Shown here: positions 1 through 11,300 of the stretch, piece after piece
How positions within the stretch are numbered: position 1 is the first letter of the stretch
Layout of the letters: each line of letters begins with the position of its first letter
Source of the DNA: Branchipolynoe longqiensis
Lineage: Eukaryota; Annelida; Polychaeta; Phyllodocida; Polynoidae
Direction: 5' to 3'
NCBI GenBank assembly: GCA_030323885.1
Contig: CM059190.1
Span: 90,053,989-90,117,988, forward strand
Length of the DNA: 64,000 bases
Translations under genes and position numbers: made by a program
Notes under the pieces: generated by a model
Told to the model about the DNA's origin: nothing
What the model saw: the letters and a program-made list of their open reading frames with translations, nothing else
Databases searched by the model: none

Positions 1-45
1 AGTTCATTAAAACAATTTTGATCAATTAATTCTTTCATTTAAGAG
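1..45 (+). mobile_element. I-like LINE 3' UTR fragment
   Basis: These bases match the 3' untranslated stretch of the LINE copy at about 3,045-3,095 (AAAACAATTTT followed by AATTAATTCTTTCAT). The SINE at 46-375 is inserted into it. Confidence 0.55.
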
Positions 46-375
46 ACCAGACGGGATGGCCGAATGAGCTGGAGCGCCCGCCTCCCGTGCTGGTAGGTCG
101 TGGGTTCGGGCCATGGTCGAGTCAAACCAATGACTTGAAAATTGGTGCTTGTCACTTCCTAGCCAGGCGCTCGGCATTACTAGGACAGGACAAGGACTGG
201 TGTGCTCAGTGTCAGGATAATGTGACTGAGTGGGATACCAGGTCATGGTCCCGGCGGCCTGGTTTCCCAGTGAGACAGCACTATAAAGTCGCCAGGATGC
301 GCACTGTCACAAGTCGGTACCCGTCCTGATATGACCTTAGATGTTGCTAGGACGTAAAACAACAACAAACAAACA
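46..375 (+). mobile_element. tRNA-derived SINE, family 1, full length
   Basis: About 330 bp. The head ACCAGACGGGATGGCCGAAT holds a box-A-like tRNA region, followed by a degenerate box B (here GTGGGTTCGGGCC; GGGTTCGAACCC in better copies). The body contains GGATAATGTGACTGAGTGGG and GGCAGCACTATAAAGTCG-type segments. The end is GATGTTGCTAGGACGTAAAA plus an (AAC)n tail. More than fifteen further copies and fragments on both strands of this window define the consensus. Non-autonomous; presumably mobilised by a LINE sharing its tail. Confidence 0.85.
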
Positions 376-429
376 TACATATGAGGTGCAATACATAAAA
401 ATCCTTCTGTCTTAAGGTAAATTTTGAGT

Positions 430-800
430 ATCAACGACTGTACGCAGAGATTCAAGGCCAGTTTGAAGACCACTTCTCCATGTATACCGATGGTTCCAAA
501 GACCTCAGCCGGGCAGCTGCTGCTGGAGTTTGCCAGGGCAAGAAATTTGGCGTTTGCATGCCTGATCAGAGCTTGATTTTTACGGCGGAAGCCCGAGCAC
601 TCCTTCTTGCATTGGAAGTCATTGAACTATCCAACTACACTAAATATGTAATATACAGCGATTCGTTTTCCTGCCTGCAAGCTGTTGCTGGGCTAAAAAT
701 GGACCACCCTTTCGTGGCAAAGGTCATTTACAAAATGAACCAGCTAGCATCCCCCATCCCCACCGGAAATCAGTTTTCTGCATTGCAGGATATTGATATG
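430..800 (+). pseudogene. I-like LINE RNase H fragment (5' and 3' truncated)
   Basis: The translation from about 480 shows the RNase H motifs YTDGSK, TAEARALLLALE and YSDSFSCL, which carry the first three acidic catalytic positions. Similarity to the copies at 850-1,917 and 37,396-38,638 ends near 745, before the last RNase H motif (GNERAD). Past that point the sequence is unrelated until the next copy starts. It is a dead fragment of a non-LTR retrotransposon ORF2. Confidence 0.75.
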
Positions 801-849
801 GCCGAGGTTCCCCCGAGCCGCGGCCGTAGCGTGTCCCCCAAGGTGAAAC

Positions 850-1917
850 TTGTGGGACGTGTCCCTGCCACCATATGAACGCCTCTATGAATCAAGGCCA
901 ACATACATAAAGCCGTTAGGCCTCAGAATAAAGCCTCATTTGGAGGCCTTGAGGGCAAATATACATAACATAGCACCCTCACAATATTCAGATGTTCCTC
1001 CCTGGAAGCTGAGGAAACCAAACATCATCCTCCAGCTGGCCATGTCAAGGAAAAGTCAAACGCACCCACTTTCATATCATGAAAGCTTTATCGATGTGCG
1101 AAGTGCTTTTAGCGCCCACCTAGCCGTTTACACGGATGGGTCAAAGACAGACAACAGAGTCTCTGAGGCAGCAATCGTCCACGGACGTGAATTAGGTACG
1201 CGTATTCCAGATCAGAGTTCCATCTTTACTGCTGAGGCACGAGCACTCCTACTCGCGTTAGAGTGCATCGAAACCTCAGCCAGTCATAAATTCATCATTT
1301 TCACTGACTCTTTTTCCTGCCTTCAGGCTTTAAACAATAGGAAACTGGACCACCCAATACTACTTAAAGTACTCATTAAACTAAACTCTCTTTCAATAGC
1401 AAAATTTGACATTCACCTATGTTGGGTGCCTAGTCATGTGGGTATCCCAGGAAATGAGAGAGCAGATCAAGCGGCCACTCGAGCCCTGACTGCTCCTTTG
1501 GAACACTGTCATATTCCCCACTCTGATCTGAAACCTACCATTCAAAAATACATTTGGAACCTATGGCAGATCGAATGGGATGAACACCCAGACAACAAAC
1601 TCCATAGAATTACCCCCTCCGTGAACGGACTGCCGCAGAGTCACCTGCAAGGGCGACACGACCAGGTTGTTTTAACAAGATGCCACATTGGCCACTCGTG
1701 GCTAACACACGTTTTTCTGCTCAAGGGGGAGCCTCCCCCTGAATGTATTGGATGTCAGTCCCCACTGACATTAAAACACATTTTATTAAACTGTGTGGAT
1801 TTCATGGCCCTGCGCCAACAATTTTACACTGCAAACATGCACGACCTTTTTACTAAAGTAAAACAAGAAAAGATTTTAGCCTTTTTGAGGGCAGCTGGTT
1901 TGTACCAACTCATATAG
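850..1917 (+). CDS. I-like LINE ORF2 C-terminus: RNase H plus CCHC-like finger
   Basis: An open frame of 355 codons encodes the C-terminal part of a non-LTR retrotransposon polyprotein. RNase H cleaves the RNA strand of the cDNA hybrid during target-primed reverse transcription. Visible motifs are VYTDGSK (about residue 93), FTAEARALLLALE (about 125), FTDSFSCLQAL (about 148), and CWVPSHVGIPGNERADQAA (about 194), which together supply the catalytic acidic residues. Downstream, HSWLTH, CIGCQ and LKHILLNC form the Cys/His-containing region usual after RNase H in such elements. The first residues belong to the end of the RT region; RT itself and the endonuclease are missing through 5' truncation. 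The frame is intact from about 868 to its stop but has no proper start, so it is a relic rather than a working gene. Confidence 0.8.
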   Translation: MWDVSLPPYERLYESRPTYIKPLGLRIKPHLEALRANIHNIAPSQYSDVPPWKLRKPNIILQLAMSRKSQTHPLSYHESFIDVRSAFSAHLAVYTDGSKTDNRVSEAAIVHGRELGTRIPDQSSIFTAEARALLLALECIETSASHKFIIFTDSFSCLQALNNRKLDHPILLKVLIKLNSLSIAKFDIHLCWVPSHVGIPGNERADQAATRALTAPLEHCHIPHSDLKPTIQKYIWNLWQIEWDEHPDNKLHRITPSVNGLPQSHLQGRHDQVVLTRCHIGHSWLTHVFLLKGEPPPECIGCQSPLTLKHILLNCVDFMALRQQFYTANMHDLFTKVKQEKILAFLRAAGLYQLI

Positions 1918-2139
1918 GTTTTTAAACAAATTTCATCAGTGAATAATACTATCATTTAGACTTATTTAGCTATATGATTGTGAGTTTACAAAATTCATGA
2001 GTGTCCATTGACACAAAATTGATTGTATGCTTTTACATGTAAAAGCGATGGTTTGAACAAAAACAAACATTTCTCGCCGTGAATATGGCCTATGCTGCCG
2101 ACATGGCGTAAAGCAACCACCAATCAATCAATCAATCAT

Positions 2140-2504
2140 TAAAACACATTTTATTAAACTGTGTGGATTTCATGGCCTTGCGCCAACAATTTTACACTGC
2201 AAACAACATGCAAGACCTTTTTACTAAAGTAAAACAAGAAAAGATTTTATCCTTTTTGAGGGCAGCTGGTTTGTACCAACTCATATAGGTTTTTAAACAA
2301 ATTTCATCAGTGAATAATACTATCATTTAGACTTTTATTCAGCTATATGATTGTGAGTTTACAAAATTCATGAGTGTCCATTGACACAAAATTGATTGTA
2401 TGCTTTTACATGTAAAAGCTATGGTTTGAACAAAAACAAACCTTTCTCGCCGTGAATATGGCCTATGCTGCTGACACGGCGTAAAGCAACCACCAATCAA
2501 TCAA
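2140..2504 (+). mobile_element. I-like LINE 3' end, very short copy
   Basis: Nearly identical to about 1,780-2,139. It begins in the last codons of ORF2 (the TTAAAACACATTTTATTAAA stretch) directly after the ATCA tail of the preceding copy and ends in its own ATCA tail. The high similarity to its neighbour suggests a recent insertion or a local duplication. Confidence 0.8.
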
Positions 2505-3262
2505 TCAGCTAGCAACAGATGGATATGACATTCACTTGTGTTGGGTGCCTGGCCATACCGGCATCCAGGGAAACGAACGAGCTGATCGGGCCGCGAAGGA
2601 CGCTCTGAACTATGATGTTGAGCCGTGTCTGATACCCCACTCTGATCTGAAACCACTAATAACCACCCACATCAAATCCAAATGGCAACATGAGTGGGAT
2701 GAAAACACTAATAAACTTAAAGAAATTGAACCATCTGTGGGAAAACCATATTCTCATGTGGGGGGGGGGGGGTCACCGGGACCAAGTGGTCCTTAGCCGA
2801 TGCCGTATTGGCCACTCGTGGCTAACACACGTTTTCCTGCTCAAGGGGGACCCTCCCCCTGAATGTATTGGATGTCAGTCCCCACTGACAGTCAAGCACA
2901 TTTGATTAAACTGTGTTGATTTTATGGCACTGCGCCAACAATTTTACACTGCAAACAGCATGCATGACCTTTTTACCAAAGTTAAACAAGAAGACATTTT
3001 AGCTTTTTTGAGGGCAGCTGGTCTGTACCGCCTCATATAATTCATATAATTCATTAAAACAATTTTTATTAATTAATTCTTTCATCTATTTTATTTAATT
3101 ATATGATTTTGGGCTTTTAAAAATGAATAAGTGTCTATTGACACCTAACTGATTGTATGCTTTTATATGTAAAGGCGATGGTTGAATAAAAAACAAACAA
3201 TTCTCGCGTGAATATGGCCTATGCTGCCGACACGGCGTAAAGAAACCACCAATCAATCAAAC
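2505..3262 (+). pseudogene. I-like LINE 3' end with broken RNase H C-terminus
   Basis: Starts at the last RNase H motif (CWVPGHTGIQGNERADRAA) and runs through the terminal finger to its stop near 3,040, then the 3' UTR and ATCA tail. The frame is broken by a 12-G run at about 2,761-2,772 and by a TGA after KHI near 2,903. It is closer to the minus-strand copy at 37,396-38,638 than to the copy upstream, so two subfamilies are present in the array. Confidence 0.75.
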
Positions 3263-3772
3263 TTAAGGTAAATTCAATCCTTAATTACTCTTAAATGAAG
3301 CACCAAATGTGGCTGATAGTCATTTAATTGGTGCATCATATTTGATGATAAATAGATACAATACTTTTCTATGCAGAGATACAATTTATGGTACCCCCCT
3401 ACCCCCTACCCCCTACTCCCACCCCCTCTCGCCACCAACCAACCCATTTTCTACCCTTCCCACCACCTCCCCCACTTCCTACCATGGTAGCCCCCTCCCA
3501 TCCTTGTTTGCAAGCAGAGGAGGGGGGGGGGCCTCTGTTGCTCACCCGCGCACTGTGTTTGTGGGGGGGGGGGGGGTGGAGCATGCTCTCCGGTCTGGTC
3601 AGTCCAGGGGCTGTATGCATGAACAAGTTTTTATCGGCTCCGGTGTTAAGGGCAGCTGCCGGGTTAGCTAACACCAGTGTTGGGAAATGGGTCACAGGGT
3701 ATTACGGTGCCAAAGTGCAGTGGGGTTAGCTAACATAGCATTTATTTATAGATTTGGGAAATCCCTCAGAGC
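3263..3772. other. Non-coding stretch with C- and G-runs
   Basis: Pyrimidine-rich CCCCCTACC-type sequence (about 3,390-3,490) is followed by G-runs (about 3,522-3,532 and 3,565-3,577). Open frames across it overlap on both strands and have low-complexity composition. I see no gene. Confidence 0.6.
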
Positions 3773-4147
3773 CTGTTGCCGGCGAGCACCGTTATTTGAC
3801 AATATTGCCGCTGATGCGGCAGTGGCGGCGTTAATATCGTGTTGATTTTTAATTTAATTTGACCAAATTTCACTTTTTGATGATGTTATTCTGTTAAATA
3901 TGATAGCATTGAATAGATTTGGGCCTAATCGGTACCTAACACGGCAGGGCACCAGCAAGCCTTGTTATTGCTGAGCCTGTTCCCGGTGAGCACCGCTATT
4001 TCACAATATCGCCGCTGATCCGGTGGTGGCGGCGGCGTTAATATCGGTTCGATTATTGGTTTAATTTGGCCAAATTTCACTTTTTTTAATGTTATTCTGT
4101 CGGCACTGCTATTTGACAATATCGCCGCCGGTGCGGCAGCGGCAATT
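3773..4147 (+). repeat. Short tandem repeat, about 204-bp unit, 1.8 copies
   Basis: GAGCCTGTTGCCGGCGAGCA at about 3,770 recurs as GAGCCTGTTCCCGGTGAGCA at about 3,974. Both are followed by TATTT(G/C)ACAATAT(T/C)GCCGCTGAT, a GGCGGCGTTAATATCG segment, and an AT-rich end with ATGTTATTCTGT. A third partial start with CGGCACTGCTATTTGACAAT lies at about 4,101. Confidence 0.7.
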
Positions 4148-5086
4148 TGTTTTGTTTAGATTCGACAGTATGAATATCCCCGCCGATGTAGCCCCCATGC
4201 ATATGGCCCCCAGGGGTTCAGTGGCAGACACAGCACACACTCATTCTGCCACATATAAGGCGTATTTTGCTAGATCACTAGATCTTCTCGCTGGTCATAT
4301 AAATATAAAAACAGCAGATGCTTTCTTTAATGATATGAATATTATTTCCCAGTTGAATAAAACCACCATGATATGAGATGTAATACATTAAAATCCTCCT
4401 GTTTTAATGTAAATTCAATCCTTACTCTTAAATGAAACACCAAATGTGGCTGATATTTATTTAAGTAGTGGAGCAGATTTGGTTCTTTCTATTAATATAG
4501 ATATTTATTACCACTTAATACAGGTTCACTGGATATAGCCCAAAACACATTTTCCTATAGTAAAGCCTACCAATTAACATCCTGAAATACATCAACGGAA
4601 CACATTGTACCAACAGACTCATTTGAGGTGTTTCCCCAACCTGGTTATATGCCAAGGTTATGCAGAGGACAGGTAAAGCACGGTCTACTACTCAATCCTT
4701 TGCAAACTCTAAGGCTGGTTAATATATGGATCACCACCTGAGGTAGCGACCTGCCCCAATTTTGTAAGTCATTGGTGAGACTCGGCTGGGGTTTCGAACC
4801 CACAACCTCCCGCATGGGAAGCAAGCACTGCACCCATCTGGTCATCCTGTCCGGTTTATGTGAAGTTGTATAGAAGAAGAGTGATGGTGAAATTAAGTAG
4901 TAATAATGCAGTGGTGAACCAAAATTGGTCTTGTGAATCGGCTAAGCATCAGTGATTGCGGGAAAACTATTTAAGGACTTTGAATGGTTAATAGAGTAGG
5001 ATATGGGTAAGGTTCTATAATCCTGTATCATGACTGGGATTACGTATCGAACCAGTGCGCGGTTATTCAGTCATCCTCGTTGCTAA
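4148..5086. other. Intergenic, no gene seen; SINE head fragment
   Basis: A minus-strand head fragment of SINE family 1 (GTTTCGAACCC and the terminal GTCATCCTGTCCGGTT) lies at about 4,765-4,857. Otherwise AT-rich without recognisable coding sequence. The 95-codon frame ending at 4,376 resembles nothing I know. Confidence 0.5.
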
Positions 5087-5644
5087 TGGCCCTGTCAAAC
5101 TACGATGTAACGCGCCAGCATAGGGACAACGTGAAAATAAATTTAACACGTCGAAAATCTCGGCGTAATATGCAAATACGGACCCAAGTTAGACGTCAGT
5201 ACCGCATTGGCGACGTGAGCATTACCTCGGTGCCAACGAGAGGACAAAGGAATTATTAATTGTGTCAACGTGAGGCTAGCGAAATCACAGTGCGCGCGAC
5301 ATCAGTCTAGTGTGACTGTTGCGGTGGCTTAACGTCGAGCGGGTGTGATCATGCCAGTCTTAGCGTGGCCTGCACGTTCCTCTCTGCGTCACTATGACGT
5401 AATGCAACGTTGATCTAACGTAGCCGACGCATCCCTCCCGCATGTTTAACGTCGGCATAATGTGAGTGTAACATCTAAATGTCACTGCATCACGTCGAGC
5501 TACGTCGAAAACCTGGACGCACGCTGACGGAACTCAACGTAACCTGACGTAGCATGACGTAACTCGACGTACCTCAACGTAATGACCAAAATTCACCTAC
5601 GTAGGCTTATGTTGCCTCCTTAGTTTGTAGTGTGACAGGCCTAT
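5087..5644. mobile_element. Foldback TIR element, CCCTGTCACACTACG family
   Basis: The left end GGCCCTGTCAAACTACGATG and the right end GTAGTGTGACAGGCC are inverted copies. The interior is saturated with ACGT words (GACGTAAC, AACGTAG, CGACGTACC). No reading frame is visible. Related copies lie at 22,171-22,678 and 45,271-46,079. A non-autonomous DNA transposon is the simplest reading. Confidence 0.7.
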
Positions 5645-6069
5645 CAGCTGTTAATGCTTTTGAATATATGTGTGGTACTAGCTAGAATGAAGGAGTGAGT
5701 GAGGTGTGAGTTGTGTCATATCGACAAGATGCGACAGTTCGCTGAATACCGAGGGCAGTCAGTCTAAGGGGCCTTTAAATAGTCTAGGTACACTTACCCG
5801 AGTCACTCGAATATACAAAGAACATTAAACTGAAATATCTCCTGCAAAAATAAGAATTTGGGGGAAGCTATGCAGATAGATATATATGTTATGTTTATGA
5901 TAGTGCTTTGGGTGAACCCGACATTTGGCTTTTTGCACATAATAGTTACAAAGACCATTTTACTTATTAGATTTCTAAAGTTAGAGCGATGATAATGCTC
6001 AATCTTTAATAAGATATTTCATTTGTAGCACCGAACCGGCAGTCCACTGCAGCCAGCTGCGACAGTCGA
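5645..6069. other. AT-rich intergenic stretch
   Basis: No coding sequence, RNA gene or named repeat recognised. Confidence 0.5.
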
Positions 6070-6655
6070 AAACTACAATCGACATCAACATTTTAAAATT
6101 CATAAGTGTCTATTGACAATTGATTGTATGCTTTTACATTATATGTAAAAGCGAATGTTGAATAAAAAACTATTCTCGGCGTGAATATGGCATATGCTGC
6201 CGATACGGCGTAAAGAAACCATCAATAAATCAATCAACCTCCCCGTGAATGTATTGGGTGTCAGTCCCCGCTGACACTCAAACACATTTTACTAAGTTGT
6301 GTTGATTTTTTGGCCCTGCGCCAACAATTTTACACTGCAGACAGTATGCATGACTTTTTTTAAAGTAATTTTACTAAACAAAAACAAGAAAACAGTTTAG
6401 CCTTCTTGAGGGCAGATGGTCTCTACCACCTCATATAGTTCAATAAATAAATTCTATCAATTACTAATCAAATCTTAAATTTTTTTCTCTGAAATTTTAT
6501 TCATCTTAGCCACAAATATATAATTGTGAGTTTTTTTAAATTTAATGAGTGTATTGACACATAATTGATTGTATGCTGAATATAAACCAAACATTTCTCA
6601 CCGTGAATATGGCCTATGCTGCCAACACGGCGTAAAGCAACCACCAATCATCAAT
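6070..6655 (+). mobile_element. Two consecutive I-like LINE 3' ends
   Basis: A UTR-only copy (about 6,095-6,231) ends in ATCAATAAATCAATCA. It is directly followed by a second 5'-truncated copy (6,236-6,655) that starts in the CCTCCCC codons of the terminal finger and ends in another ATCA tail. Same family and orientation as the array at 430-3,262. Confidence 0.75.
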
Positions 6656-6725
6656 CAACCTTTGATGATCGATATGGACTCATGGAGCTTCTGACAGCCT
6701 TTCTTCTGTCGTGTGACAATGCTCT

Positions 6726-7219
6726 TTGTTGTTTTACGTCCTAGCAACATCTTAGGTCATCAGGACGGGTACCGACTTGTGACAGTGCTCACTTATGGCG
6801 AATTTAGAGTTCCCCCACTGGGAGACCAGACCGCCAGCACCATTATCCTGACACTGAGCCAACCAGTCCTTGCCCTCTCCTAATAATGCCAAGCGCCTGG
6901 CTAGGAAACGACAAGTATTAATTTTGTTTAAGTCATTGGTTTGACTCGACCAGGGTTCAAATCCATGATCACCTTAAATTTTGTATGGGAATTTATTTCC
7001 CTTGGCCACAAATATATAATTGTGAGCTATTTAATTTACTGAGTGTCTATTGACACAAAATTGATTGTATGCTTTTACATGTAAAAGTGATGGTTTGAAC
7101 AAAAAACAAATGTTTCTCGCCATGAATGCTGCTGCTGACACGGCGTAAAGCAACCAACAATCAATCAAAACCAACACGGGAGATGGAGGCTCTAACTCAT
7201 TCGGCCATCCCGTCTGGTT
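6726..7219 (-). mobile_element. SINE family 1 interrupted by a LINE 3' end
   Basis: Minus-strand SINE: the tail and body are at 6,726-6,974 and the head (CACGGGAGATGGAGGC to CATCCCGTCTGGT) at 7,167-7,219. Between them, 6,975-7,166 is a plus-strand I-like LINE 3' UTR with an ATCA tail. The break falls in the GATC/ACCAACACGG sequence of the SINE. The unit ends about 75 bp beyond the last codon of the DUR3-like gene. Confidence 0.75.
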
Positions 7220-7292
7220 ATGACAATGGAGATAATCATCCCCTTATCGATGTATCCCTCCCACCTGCCCAAATCCCAGGAAATAGGTCATC

Positions 7293-8309
7293 TCACTCAC
7301 CAGCCAGTTCTGCCTCATTTTCCAGTCCATGCGTAGAGGCGGTGTTGTGCTGAAAACTTCGGCTGTACATACTCGGACGCAGACCAGATGCAACCACCAC
7401 TTCCTCCTCCAAGCGTTCGGCTGGAATGGCCTTCGAGTGCGCCCACATGCGGTTGAAGTACGCCTGGCGGCAGTTCTGGCCAATCTCAGAGATGACTGGT
7501 GCGCAGATGACGAACACCGTAGCTATGGAGGTCCAGATCAGTGCTAAGTAGACGAAAACCGTAAAGGTCAGCTGGTCAAAGACATTAACGGGCAGCATGG
7601 CAGCAGGCCAAATGAGCACCGCAGAGACGGCAAGCAGCACCCCGAGGACATAGGCGCACACCTCAGAGCCATTGAATGTGCGCCGGACCGTGTAGAAGTG
7701 CGGCCGGCCTTTCACCATGTTCGCCGCCCCAATATCAGGTGCGTACTTAACAGACCATGGCAGGATGGGGTTATCGATTTGTCGCGTCTTCTCCCATTCC
7801 TCCTCTTCGACCAAATCCGAATCGCAGCCCCCGCAGCTGATGCTGATCACAATGCACATCACGCCGCCCAGCGCCAACGATGTGGACAGCCCCACAACCA
7901 GCGGCAGCCACGCCAGAGTGCTCACCCGGAAATTCGTCAGTCCCCCAGGCTCGACAGATGCCAACGACAGCCAAAGGACCAGCCCGGCAGCTGACCCAAC
8001 GAGCGACCCGCTCATGACACCGGCCCCGGTCGTGCGGTGCCACGTGATCGCGAAGGTCACCGGGACGACGCAGCCGCCGCAGATGATGCCGGTCACCATG
8101 AAGAGCCAGTGGCTGTCGGCTTTGGCTTCGAGCATGGCGAGAGTAATGGGGAGGAGGAGGACGGCCACAGTAACGACCACCACGTGCTTCAGCCACATGC
8201 AGCGCCGGTCATACTCCAGGTACTCCTCGTTGTGGATGGCGCGCTGCATGCGCACGCTCATCTGCTTGTCCGCTGGTACCGGGGAGGCGCTGAACGGCGA
8301 GACGTAGGT
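7293..8309 (-). CDS. DUR3-like exon 8 (last coding exon)
   Basis: Acceptor CTCCTACAG precedes ACC TAC GTC at 8,309. The exon encodes residues 434-771 with several hydrophobic helices, for example the segment with VVVVTVAVLLLPITLAML, and a hydrophilic C-terminus. The stop is TGA at 7,295-7,293. A strong donor-like GTGAGT overlaps the last codons (7,300-7,295), so a further exon downstream cannot be excluded. Confidence 0.85.
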   Translation of the reverse strand, partial: TYVSPFSASPVPADKQMSVRMQRAIHNEEYLEYDRRCMWLKHVVVVTVAVLLLPITLAMLEAKADSHWLFMVTGIICGGCVVPVTFAITWHRTTGAGVMSGSLVGSAAGLVLWLSLASVEPGGLTNFRVSTLAWLPLVVGLSTSLALGGVMCIVISISCGGCDSDLVEEEEWEKTRQIDNPILPWSVKYAPDIGAANMVKGRPHFYTVRRTFNGSEVCAYVLGVLLAVSAVLIWPAAMLPVNVFDQLTFTVFVYLALIWTSIATVFVICAPVISEIGQNCRQAYFNRMWAHSKAIPAERLEEEVVVASGLRPSMYSRSFQHNTASTHGLENEAELAGE

Positions 8310-11300
8310 CTGTAGGAGGGTTGGGTGGGAGACACGGTAGGATTACTTATACAGTTATAGGTTTTACAGGTTACACGGGAAGAAAACGCTCTGTGTGTTT
8401 GTGTATATTTGTATGTATGTATGTTTGTTTATTTGTATGTATGTGTGTGTATTTGTATGTATGTATGTGTGTGTATTTGTATGTATGTATGTGTGTATAT
8501 TTGTATGTATGTGTGTGTATATTTGTATGTATGTGTGTGTATATTTGTATGTATGTGTGTGTATATTTGTATGTATGTGTGTATTTGTATGTATGTGTGT
8601 ATTTGTATGTATTGTGTGTATTTGTATGTATGTGTGTGTATTTGTATGTATGCGTGTTTGTATGTATGTGTGTGTATTTGTATCTTGTACATGTGTATTT
8701 GTATGTGTGGTGTGTGTATGTGTGGTGGGTGTATGTATGGTGTTGGGGGGGGGACAACACTACACAGAAGTCTGCGCCGCAGCCATACACAGAAGTCTGC
8801 GCAGCAGCCATACACAGAAGTCTGTGCAGCAGCCATACACAGAAGTGTGCGCAGCGGCCATACACAGAAGTGTGCGCAGCGGCCATACACAGAAGTGTGC
8901 ACAGCGGCCATACACAGAAGTGTGCGCAGTGGCCATACACAGAAGTGTGCGCAGCAGCCATACACAGAGGTGTGCGCAGTGGCCATACACAGAAGTGTGC
9001 GCAGCAGCCATTCACAGAAGTGTGTGCAGTGGCCATACACAGAAGTGTGCGCAGCAGCCATACACAGAAGTGTGCGCAGCGGCCATACACAGAAGTGTGC
9101 GCACACAGAAGTGTGCGCACACAGAAGTGTGCGCACACAGAAGTGTGCGCAGCAGCCATTCACAGAAGTGTGCGCAGCGGCCATTCACAGAAGTGTGCGC
9201 AGTGGCCATACACAAAAGTGTGTGCAGTGGCCATACACAGAAGTGTGGGCAGTGGCCATACACAGAAGTGTGCGCAGCGGCCATACACAGAAGTGTGCGC
9301 AGCGGCCATACGCAGAAGCCTGCGCATCAGCCATACACAGCGGTTACTTGTATATATATCAATCATTTACTAGCCAATAACTAATTAGTGCGAAAACATC
9401 CAACAGCAGATCTGATAGAACTTCCAAGGAAAATTAGATTTTTTGTTGTAAAGCACAGAAAACAAAGAAGTGTTTAGCGGGTTACCTGGTATATATCGTA
9501 GATTATGAGGGACGCGGAGGACAAGATCTGCGCTGAGGCGATGTTGAAAACGGAGGCCATCGTGACTGCGAGCAAGAGGAACGTCCCCGTCGTACCCATC
9601 AACGTCTGCACCATCTGCATCGGTGCCTGGCCTGCAAGCAGTGGTCACCAATTAGAACATCGTAGTAATGTTGAGCGCGAGGCTAGGTGGCGACACGTAT
9701 CAATGTTGGAAGTCAATGGTTTGACTCGACCAAGATTCGAACTCCCGACCTTCCACACAGGTAGCCTGCACTCTGCCCGACCTAGCCATCGCATCCTGTT
9801 TTGAGGATAGGTTCCATCCTAGCAACTTTAAGGGTCGTATTAAGTGCGTATATTGGGGGTGCGGTGGGTTACGTCATAGTAACATCTGAGGTCATGACTG
9901 ACACCCAATACTGACAGTCAGCTGAGTTGACACTAATGTGGATATAATACTAATAGATAACTGTTTTAATTTTGATAATGTTATGCTTTGTTCGGATTGT
10001 GCAGCTTTAAGTAAGGAATAAACTAAACAATTCTCGCCGTGAATATTTGTTGTTTTACGTCCTAGCAACATAGCCATGGATAGACGAGATCGCCTTTCTG
10101 ACTGTGCATGTGCATCAGAGCAAAACAAACCCCCAGAAGCACATGGCACATGCTAATACACTGGGTGCAGCTATGAAATGGGCTAGTTTCAGCTCATCTC
10201 AGCTCTTGTTTGAAATATAGAATACTAACTAAAAAATATATATATAATAAAATAAGATATTAATCTTTTATCCAGCATTGCATTTACATCAATATAATCA
10301 GCACATATTACGCCATGTGCATTTAGATTTAGACAAATCTAGGCACTCAGACTAGTGTTAGAGCCATAGCCAGAGTCAGTTTTACTTATTTTATTCATGT
10401 TTTTATTTATATCCTATGGTTAATGACATATGTAGAAATAGAAAATGAGTAGGGTTAATCAGATATTGGTTATATATTTCTTTGAAATAAGTTTTTGTTG
10501 ACACATTTGGCATTTTAATATTTAGAACAAGAATTACTTCTGGCTAATCAATGGTGATGTAAACATCAACCTGTAAAGTGACTGAAATTGTATGTTTCTT
10601 AGCTCAAAATGATTAATTATTGAGAGTTGTGTCTTAATCATATTCATTATATTATTATATTGCATCCTTCCATCCATTTTTGTGCCAAATTATGTATTTC
10701 TATATATTTTGAATAATATGTCTGTTTTGCCCTACGCGTATCGGCAAACTCAATGGCCATACGCCGTACTCAATGCATTGTCAATGGCAGTGAGTAATCT
10801 CCATACGGAAAAAGTAAAATATTGATAAAACCACACCACCAAGACACAAACCGCTTGGAACACATAGAAAACATGTTTAACAAAAAGATTATATTAAATT
10901 GATAGGGTTTTGGATTTCTATTAATTTTGAATAAAACTGATGTTTTTCACTGCGCGTATTGGCAAACTCAATGGCCGTATGCCTTTGCTTTACGCCCAAC
11001 GCCGATTTCAGCGCATGCGCAGTCGGAACCGTGATGTAGTCTATTTGTTTTTCTTTAATTACTACCTCGTGGCGCCACCTACCGTTGACGGCAGACTCGG
11101 GCGGCACGACGTGGTGGCCCGCCCGGATGCTGATCACCCAGTAGGCCGTGCCCAGGCTGAAGGCAGCAGCGAAGGGCACGGCGAACCAGGCGAGGCCCCC
11201 GGTGATGAAGCCCCACACGGCGTGGCCCGGCTTGGCCGCGATACCCAGCTGCCAGAAGGACTGGTTCATGAAGACCGTGCTGAACCCGGCTGTGGGGGGA

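Larger units (their letters stand above)
430..3262 (+). mobile_element. Head-to-tail array of I-like LINE 3' ends
   Basis: At least four 5'-truncated copies of one LINE family lie in the same orientation (about 430-800, 850-2,139, 2,140-2,504 and 2,505-3,262). The last three each end in the same 3' UTR (GTGTCCATTGACAC, CTTTTACATGTAAAAG, CCTATGCTGC, GGCGTAAAG, then ACCACC plus an ATCA tail). The next copy starts directly in the ATCA tail of the one before. Elements of this type (I clade, such as Nimbus of snails) carry RT and RNase H; here only RNase H and the 3' zinc-finger part remain. Confidence 0.8.

Noticed and set aside
430..3262. Considered a CRISPR-like or satellite array because of regular repeats
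   Set aside because: The repeats are LINE 3' ends with coding remnants and tails; the host is eukaryotic.
7717..8315. Plus-strand frames of 92-196 codons opposite the symporter
   Set aside because: They are shadows of DUR3-like exon 8, whose minus-strand frame has membrane helices, family motifs and splice sites.
8321..9384. Six overlapping frames of 250-350 codons on both strands
   Set aside because: They are generated by a GTATGTAT microsatellite and a 25-bp minisatellite; the same peptide pattern appears in every frame, which no real gene does.
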